This document shows positions 4,867 through 8,724 of a stretch of 8,724 nucleotides of DNA, piece by piece. Source of the DNA: Thermoplasmatales archaeon ex4484_6 (GTDB lineage: Archaea > Thermoplasmatota > Penumbrarchaeia > Penumbrarchaeales > Penumbrarchaeaceae); the NCBI GenBank assembly GCA_002254385.1, contig NJDO01000099.1, forward strand, positions 1 through 8,724, written 5' to 3'. How positions within the stretch are numbered: the stretch's first letter is position 1; the number at the start of each line of letters is the position of its first letter. The position numbers were made by a program, and so were the translations under genes. Below the pieces are notes generated by a model. It had not been told where the DNA came from and ran no database searches. It saw only the letters and a program-made list of their open reading frames with translations.

Positions 4867-5468
4867 GGGTTCCGCCTCTGCAGTCTGAACAGCATATCCT
4901 GATGTTCCATGGGAGAGATGGCCAGAACCTCCCTCAATCCGTCAAGGATATAGGATTCGTCCATTGTTATCACACCATCCATAAGGGCCCTTCTCAGCGC
5001 TTCGCCGTAAACCCTCAATCGATCCGAACCCCCGTTACCATTCGCATGAGTGTCGGAGCCGTTGGTAACGGCAGGGATCGTCATCTGCTTCATGCATGAG
5101 GGGCAGGAGAGGACATAGGGCCTGTCTATGGGTATGGCCGATATCCGCGCGGAGCAGTGTGGGCATACAAATGTGTTGGGGATGCTCCTCTTCTGTCGTG
5201 TGGGTGATGGTGCGGGGCTCGGACCTCGGCTCCGGGTCCTGAGGATCTCCGTATCATGTTCCCTCTTTCTTTTCTCATCGAGAAGTGTGTCCTTGGCGGT
5301 GTTTATCCTTCTCATCTCCTCCTCGGCGAATGCTCTGAGCCTCTCGGGAAGCTCACGTACCTTGTCGGGATGATAGTGCGATGCCAGCATCCTGTAAGCC
5401 TTCCTTATCTCGGAGGGAGATGCACCCTTTCCAATTCCCAGAATATCGTAACAGTTCATTGGCGGCAT
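4863..5468 (-). CDS. J-domain (DnaJ-like, class C) protein with a zinc ribbon and a C-terminal helical domain
   Basis: This is a 201-residue co-chaperone-like protein. Residues 4-72 form a J domain (NCYDILGIGKGASPSEIRKAYR) with the HPD motif at 33-35, which stimulates the ATPase of a DnaK/Hsp70 partner. A proline/serine linker (about 79-95) leads to a zinc ribbon with C102-C105 and C122-C125. The C-terminus (about 150-198) has a helical motif, ALMDGVITMDESYILDGLRE, followed by ISPMEHQ, which I recall from other Thermoplasmata proteins of varied architecture. There is no Gly/Phe region and no DnaJ-type fourfold zinc domain, so this is not classical DnaJ. The ATG at 5466-5468 has GGAAGGT eight bases upstream; ATG 5459 is an alternative. 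The longer open frame to 5642 crosses the promoter and is not coding. The client protein is unknown. Confidence 0.85.
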   Translation of the reverse strand: MPPMNCYDILGIGKGASPSEIRKAYRMLASHYHPDKVRELPERLRAFAEEEMRRINTAKDTLLDEKRKREHDTEILRTRSRGPSPAPSPTRQKRSIPNTFVCPHCSARISAIPIDRPYVLSCPSCMKQMTIPAVTNGSDTHANGNGGSDRLRVYGEALRRALMDGVITMDESYILDGLREVLAISPMEHQDMLFRLQRRNP

Positions 5469-5478
5469 GATATCGGAC

Positions 5479-5490
5479 CTTCCGGAAGGA
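5479..5490. promoter_or_regulatory. CCTTCCGGAAGG palindrome in the 5' leader of the J-domain gene
   Basis: This perfect 12-base palindrome lies between the predicted transcript start (about 5498) and the ATG at 5468, and it includes the ribosome-binding site GGAAGG. A protein bound to the DNA, or self-pairing between two RNAs, could therefore limit expression. Palindromes of this size can occur by chance. Confidence 0.3.
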
Positions 5491-5520
5491 CAACCTCCCC
5501 GTTTTTCAGCGGGAAATACT

Positions 5521-5532
5521 CTATATATTTCC
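5521..5532. promoter_or_regulatory. TATA box of the J-domain gene, possibly bidirectional
   Basis: On the minus strand GGAAATATATAG is preceded by the purine-rich GGAAGAAA, a good archaeal BRE-TATA pair, placing the transcript start about 30 bases before the ATG at 5468. The same core reads CTATATATTT on the plus strand and is the only convincing promoter element upstream of 5577 and 5772, so it may also drive the small ORF and the radical SAM gene. Confidence 0.6.
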
Positions 5533-5576
5533 TTTCTTCCGGTTCTCAACCGATGACACCCACAACTTCTTGGCGC

Positions 5577-5747
5577 ATGAAGATCCCGGAAGGGAGACGG
5601 GACCAACCTGACCGGGTTCCCCTTCCCCCATCCCCGGACCATGGCAGGATCACGGCGGGTGTCAGGGATTGTTCCTCCCTGCGGGAGTTCACAACGCCCG
5701 GGAACCGTTCAGGGATCCGCTTCGACCGTCAAGGGAAACCGTTTTGA
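5577..5747 (+). CDS. Possible small protein gene, 56 residues, unknown function
   Basis: An ATG-started frame of 56 codons fills the space between the bidirectional promoter and the radical SAM gene and stops 24 bases before the latter. The product begins MKIPEGRRDQPDRV and ends with SLREFTTPGNRSGIRFDRQG then KPF. It is basic, polar and soluble, with one cysteine and no membrane segment or signal peptide. Third codon positions are about two-thirds G or C, similar to nearby genes. The start lacks a ribosome-binding site but would suit a short-leader transcript from the TATA at 5521. I do not recognise the family. It could be a chance frame in a long leader; the lack of any other promoter for the radical SAM gene makes an operon attractive. 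Confidence 0.35.
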   Translation: MKIPEGRRDQPDRVPLPPSPDHGRITAGVRDCSSLREFTTPGNRSGIRFDRQGKPF

Positions 5748-5771
5748 AGGGGTTGGCCCTAGGGGAGGACA

Positions 5772-6761
5772 TTGAATCGACAACGCCCGGAAAGTATAAG
5801 GCTCTCCCTTGGCACGGCCATATTGCTGGGTCTCGGGAAGGCACCCCTGGACGCCCCTCCCACGACCGCCTATCTCATGGTGGGGGATCACTGCATCAAC
5901 AACTGTTCGTTCTGCACCCAGGCAAGGGATTCCTCATCGAGATCGGACCTGCTGAGCAGGGTCACCTGGCCCTCATTCGATTACGAGGAGGTGATGTTCG
6001 CAATGGAGAGGGCCGCTGACAGGGGTATACTGCGAATATGCCTTCAATGCCTGAACGACCCCTCCTTTCTCCCTCTTCTGCCGGAAATCATAAGGGATCT
6101 GAAAGTGAAAACCGCTCTTCCCGTGTCCGTTTCGATAGGACCCACGGGGGATGGGATGGCGAAGCGTCTCAAGGAGGCGGGAGCCGAGAGGATGGGGATA
6201 GCGCTGGATGGGGCATCCGAAGAGGTCTTCGAGAGGATAAAGGGCAGCAAGGTTGGGAATCCCTACACCTGGAAAGGCACCTGGGAAGCACTCGAGCGCG
6301 CTGTGAAGATCTTCGGGAGAGGAAAGATTTCCACACACATCATAGTCGGCATGGGAGAGACCGACAGGGATGTACTAGATACGCTGTTGAGAGCAAGGGA
6401 GCTCGGAATCCTTGTCTCCCTTTTCTCCTACACCCCCATGAAGGGGACCCGGTTCAGGGGAGAGCAGCCTCCCCTCGAAAGATACAGGGCCCTCCAGCTT
6501 GCAAGACATGCCATAATGGGAGGGGCCGGAGGGGAGATCTTCCGTACGGATGAAAAGGGAAAGCTCGTGGAGATGGATGTCGAAAGGATCGTCGCGATGG
6601 CCGGATCCATAGATGCCTTCCGGACAAGGGGATGTCCGGACTGCAACAGGCCGTACTACAATGAGAGGCCGGGAGGTCCGATGTACAACTATCCCGGACC
6701 CGTCGATATGGAGCGGTTCCGGATGGGGCTGGATGAAGCGAGATCCTACATGCTCGAATGA
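5772..6761 (+). CDS. Radical SAM enzyme, 'biotin synthase-related' family (COG2516), possible LipS-type lipoyl synthase subunit
   Basis: This is a 329-residue radical SAM protein. The [4Fe-4S]/SAM motif is CINNCSFC (C41, C45, C48). A CxxC follows at C90/C93 (RICLQCLND), then PVSVSIGPTGDGMAKRLKEAG, GIALDGASEEVF, THIIVGMGETD and the C-terminal GCPDCNRPYYNERPGGPMYN (C288/C291). The last motif may bind an auxiliary cluster. Members are commonly labelled biotin synthase-like; related archaeal pairs (LipS1/LipS2) were shown in Thermococcus to insert sulfur into octanoyl groups, and I cannot tell from the sequence whether this is one of them. A second LipS gene, lipoate ligase or 2-oxoacid dehydrogenase is not in the window. 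The start is TTG at 5772, three bases after GGGGAGG; no in-frame ATG occurs before residue 36, and the conserved IRLSLGTAILLGLGKAPLDA lies before that, so the TTG start is well supported. Confidence 0.85.
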   Translation: MNRQRPESIRLSLGTAILLGLGKAPLDAPPTTAYLMVGDHCINNCSFCTQARDSSSRSDLLSRVTWPSFDYEEVMFAMERAADRGILRICLQCLNDPSFLPLLPEIIRDLKVKTALPVSVSIGPTGDGMAKRLKEAGAERMGIALDGASEEVFERIKGSKVGNPYTWKGTWEALERAVKIFGRGKISTHIIVGMGETDRDVLDTLLRARELGILVSLFSYTPMKGTRFRGEQPPLERYRALQLARHAIMGGAGGEIFRTDEKGKLVEMDVERIVAMAGSIDAFRTRGCPDCNRPYYNERPGGPMYNYPGPVDMERFRMGLDEARSYMLE

Positions 6762-6809
6762 AAGAATGACCGACGGAATCGGGCGGATCACCACTGTCAA
6801 GTCCGATAT

Positions 6810-6843
6810 TCCCGCATGAGGGAGGTTTCATCCATTTGCGGGA
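6810..6843 (+). other. Stem-loop between the radical SAM gene and trkH
   Basis: TCCCGCA (6810-6816) pairs perfectly with TGCGGGA (6837-6843) around a 20-base loop that itself contains ATGA and TCAT and a GGGAGG. It begins about 50 bases after the radical SAM stop and ends just before the trkH TATA-like box. With no U-tract, it may be a 3'-end structure or a regulatory hairpin. Confidence 0.3.
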
Positions 6844-6858
6844 GTGCTTCAAAACAAC

Positions 6859-6868
6859 ATTATTAATG
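6859..6868 (+). promoter_or_regulatory. TATA-like box of trkH
   Basis: CATTATTAAT with the upstream A-rich AAAACAA (6851-6857) is the only AT-rich element in the 163 bases before trkH. It predicts a transcript start near 6889 and a leader of about 35 nt that contains GGGAGGT (6906-6912). Confidence 0.5.
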
Positions 6869-6924
6869 TGTGACCATACTTCCGTACAGGGACCGGATGA
6901 GGCCTGGGAGGTCAATCTCTGAAG

Positions 6925-8409
6925 GTGAAGGGAATAGTCTCGGGTGTCGGCACGATACTGATGATCTTTCCTTTCAGTCTGATCTTTCCCTTCATCGTGG
7001 GCCTCCTCTACAAGGAGGATCCGATCTCACTCCTGAAAGCGTTCATACTCCCGGGAATGCTCGGGCTTTCTCTCGGATCCTTTCTCACGGCGTGGGCCGG
7101 GAGGGCTGACAAGACCTCCGAGGATCTCAGACCTGTGGAGGCGCTCGTGATCGTGGCCGTTACATGGGTGCTGATAGCGGTCATCGGGGCGCTTCCCTAC
7201 ATGCTCTCAGGGACCCTCACCGGTTTCGTCGATGCCTTCTTCGAATCCATGTCCGGGTTCACCACGACCGGGGCATCCGTCCTGAACGATATAGATTCCC
7301 AGTCACATTCCATACTATTCTGGAGGGCCCTGACCCAGTGGATCGGCGGGTTGGGGGTCATCGTCCTCATGGTTGCGGTGTTCTCCATTCTCCTTGGAGG
7401 TCCCAAGGCGGGTCTTCTCCTGATGAAGGGAGAGGTCCCGGGCCACAAGAACGACAGGATGGTCCCCCGCCTCAAGGATACGGCGAAGCTTCTTTGGGGG
7501 ATATACGCGATACTGACAGCACTGGAGATCATCCTGCTGACAGCCGCGGGATTGAACCTCTACGATGCGGTATGTCACACTTTCACCACTCTGTCCACGG
7601 GGGGATTCGGAACACATACGGAAAGCATCGCATATTACAAGGACCTCCCCGCGGCTCCCCTGATAGAGCTCATATTCGTCGTGTTCATGATATTCGGGTC
7701 CGTGAACTTCGTTCTCCACTACAACCTACTGAAAGGGAACTGGAGGGCCTTTCTCAAGGATACCGAGTTCAAGGTCTACATGTTCATGCTTCTCACATTC
7801 TGGTGCATCGTTGCCGTGAATGTTGCCTGGAACATGAAGGACCAGTATACCCCCGCTCAGGCCATGTGGGCATCCGTGTTCAACGTGACCTCCATGTTAT
7901 CGACAACGGGATACGCCACGGAGGATTTCGGAAACTGGCCGCTGCTCTCCCAGTTCATAATGCTCGTCGCAATGCTGACAGGAGGCATGACAGGCTCGAC
8001 ATCGGGTGCCATAAAGACTGCCAGGCTGATAATCGCGTACAAGGCCGTGGGCAGGAGCCTGAGAAGGATAGGACGACCGAAAGCCAAGATCCCCCTCAGG
8101 GTGGGGGACGTGATATTCAACGAGAGGATCGTGAGGTCCGTGGGCGTATTCATCTTCGGATATCTTGCGATATTTGCCCTGGGGAGCTTCATGATGACCC
8201 TTACGGGAATGGATGCCGTCACCAGCCTCTCATCGATAGCCACCACCATGGGCGGTGTGGGCCCCGGTCTGAATATGGTGGGACCGGCTCTCAACTTCTC
8301 GAATGTCACAACCGTTGGGAAGCTCCTTCTTTGCTTCTTCATGTGGCTCGGGAGGCTGGAACTTGTCACTGCCCTTGTTCTGTTCTTCCCGTCAACCTAC
8401 AAGATGTGA
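6925..8409 (+). CDS. trkH: Trk/Ktr-type potassium uptake channel subunit (TrkH/KtrB family)
   Basis: This 494-residue membrane protein is the ion-conducting subunit of a Trk/Ktr potassium system. All four pore loops are visible, each with the family glycine: FTTTGAS (112-118), LSTGGFG (223-229), LSTTGYA (325-331) and MGGVGPG (442-448). The segment GGMTGSTSGAIK (353-364) and the late MWLGRLEL (473-480) are TrkH signatures. Hydrophobic segments alternate with these loops as expected for four membrane-pore-membrane repeats plus an N-terminal pair. I chose GTG 6925, giving MKGIVSGVGT; GGAGGT lies 12 bases upstream, which is long, and a CTG at 6919 would be better spaced but is a rare start. It has its own promoter. 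The regulatory NAD/ATP-binding partner TrkA/KtrA is not present within the window and would be sought beyond 8724. Confidence 0.95.
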   Translation: MKGIVSGVGTILMIFPFSLIFPFIVGLLYKEDPISLLKAFILPGMLGLSLGSFLTAWAGRADKTSEDLRPVEALVIVAVTWVLIAVIGALPYMLSGTLTGFVDAFFESMSGFTTTGASVLNDIDSQSHSILFWRALTQWIGGLGVIVLMVAVFSILLGGPKAGLLLMKGEVPGHKNDRMVPRLKDTAKLLWGIYAILTALEIILLTAAGLNLYDAVCHTFTTLSTGGFGTHTESIAYYKDLPAAPLIELIFVVFMIFGSVNFVLHYNLLKGNWRAFLKDTEFKVYMFMLLTFWCIVAVNVAWNMKDQYTPAQAMWASVFNVTSMLSTTGYATEDFGNWPLLSQFIMLVAMLTGGMTGSTSGAIKTARLIIAYKAVGRSLRRIGRPKAKIPLRVGDVIFNERIVRSVGVFIFGYLAIFALGSFMMTLTGMDAVTSLSSIATTMGGVGPGLNMVGPALNFSNVTTVGKLLLCFFMWLGRLELVTALVLFFPSTYKM

Positions 8410-8484
8410 TGCGGCAAGAAGCAATGCAGCTCGAGCTTCGATCACTACTTCCCTGATATCCTCCATGCGGTATAAGGTCCTCAT
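8392..8484 (-). CDS. Doubtful 30-residue minus-strand ORF overlapping the trkH end
   Basis: A short frame begins at ATG 8482-8484 (MRTLYRMEDIREVVIEARAA), continues as LLLAASHLVG and stops at 8392. It resembles a single amphipathic helix. An internal ATG at 8466 is followed by GGAGG, which is the wrong side for a ribosome-binding site. AT-rich sequence (GTTTGTATATG on the minus strand) lies directly in front of it. It overlaps the last 18 bases of trkH on the other strand. The evidence is weak. Confidence 0.15.
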   Translation of the reverse strand: MRTLYRMEDIREVVIEARAALLLAASHLVG

Positions 8485-8724
8485 ATACAAACACCATTAT
8501 AACCGCCGATCATCCTATTTGACAGATGAACAGGTATTGTCCGTTCAAACCAGAATCTTCTGCAGAATGCTTACCATACCATCAACCCGAATAGGTCGAA
8601 CCAGGACTTCTCCTCATCAACCCCCTGGACCTCTTTGTAATTATGGAAATTACCGATACCCGAAGAATACCTCGATGTTATTCCGGAGCAATGAAACAAG
8701 TGCAAAACAATAACTGGGACCTGT
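8410..8724. other. AT-richer tail of the window, no confident gene
   Basis: Beyond the trkH stop the base composition shifts toward A and T, and no recognisable protein motif is found on either strand. A plus-strand frame runs through it as an extension of an out-of-frame trkH shadow, with poor codon use. A minus-strand frame open at the window edge (8571-8723) is listed separately. No tRNA, terminator with U-tract or convincing inverted repeat was seen. Confidence 0.4.
8571..8723 (-). CDS. Possible C-terminal fragment of a minus-strand gene entering from the right edge
   Basis: A stop-free minus-strand frame of 50 codons enters from the edge and ends at TAA 8571-8573. Its end reads NFHNYKEVQGVDEEKSWFD followed by LFGLMVW. 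Acidic and aromatic residues near the C-terminus and several G/C third positions are compatible with coding, but the frame is short and the upstream part is missing. No family is recognised. It would be convergent with trkH. Confidence 0.22.
   Translation of the reverse strand, partial: QVPVIVLHLFHCSGITSRYSSGIGNFHNYKEVQGVDEEKSWFDLFGLMVW

Noticed and set aside
5469..5642. N-terminal extension of the J-domain gene
   Set aside because: It crosses a good TATA box at 5521-5532, is not conserved-looking, and the J domain begins right at the ATG preceded by GGAAGGT.
7164..8456. Plus-strand frame of 430 codons within trkH
   Set aside because: It is the out-of-frame shadow of a strongly GC-biased gene, full of Arg/Gly/His with no motif. 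The trkH frame carries all four pore loops.
8530..8610. tRNA-like string on the minus strand (GGTTTGAAC with an upstream TTCTGCAGAA hairpin)
   Set aside because: The invariant C of the T-loop is missing and no cloverleaf forms.

Overview
The window looks like a piece of a euryarchaeal chromosome, probably from the broad Thermoplasmata side (lineage guess, low confidence). The evidence is the gene content: an archaeal 4-phosphopantoate--beta-alanine ligase, the KEOPS subunit Cgi121, a COG1325 exosome-associated RNA-binding protein and a COG2516 'biotin synthase-related' radical SAM enzyme. TATA-like boxes lie about 25-50 nt upstream of starts, and Shine-Dalgarno motifs (GGAGG types) precede several genes. 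Coding DNA is GC-rich with many AGG/GAG/ATC/CTC codons; gaps are more AT-rich.

Layout. 1-83: acidic C-terminal tail of an unidentified plus-strand gene. 84-321: convergent gap with two good stem-loops. 322-2180: minus-strand cluster transcribed pps -> rubredoxin -> nfo. It carries three lesions: an out-of-frame deletion inside pps, a perfect 64-bp tandem duplication over the rubredoxin promoter and start, and a frameshift in nfo just before its last three metal ligands. 2231-2671: plus-strand COG1325 protein, divergent from pps. 2769-4866: plus-strand pair of a 518-residue helix-hairpin-helix (HhH) protein with a very acidic repetitive linker and cgi121, overlapping by 17 nt. 4863-5468: minus-strand J-domain/zinc-ribbon protein, convergent with cgi121 and sharing one CTAG as both stop codons. 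5469-6761: a promoter region usable in both directions, a possible 56-residue small gene, and the radical SAM gene. 6925-8409: a TrkH/KtrB-type potassium channel subunit. 8410-8724: AT-richer tail with only weak coding signals.

How the genes fit together. The rubredoxin/nfo pair would suit an anaerobe coping with oxidative damage. pps belongs to archaeal coenzyme A synthesis. cgi121 belongs to tRNA t6A37 modification, and its tight coupling to a DNA-binding-type HhH protein is the most interesting association here. No mobile element, CRISPR array, tRNA or rRNA was found. The least conventional items are the HhH protein with its two embedded GF..IRN..F motifs, the duplicated rubredoxin promoter with a 12-residue leader minigene, and the small ORF before the radical SAM gene.
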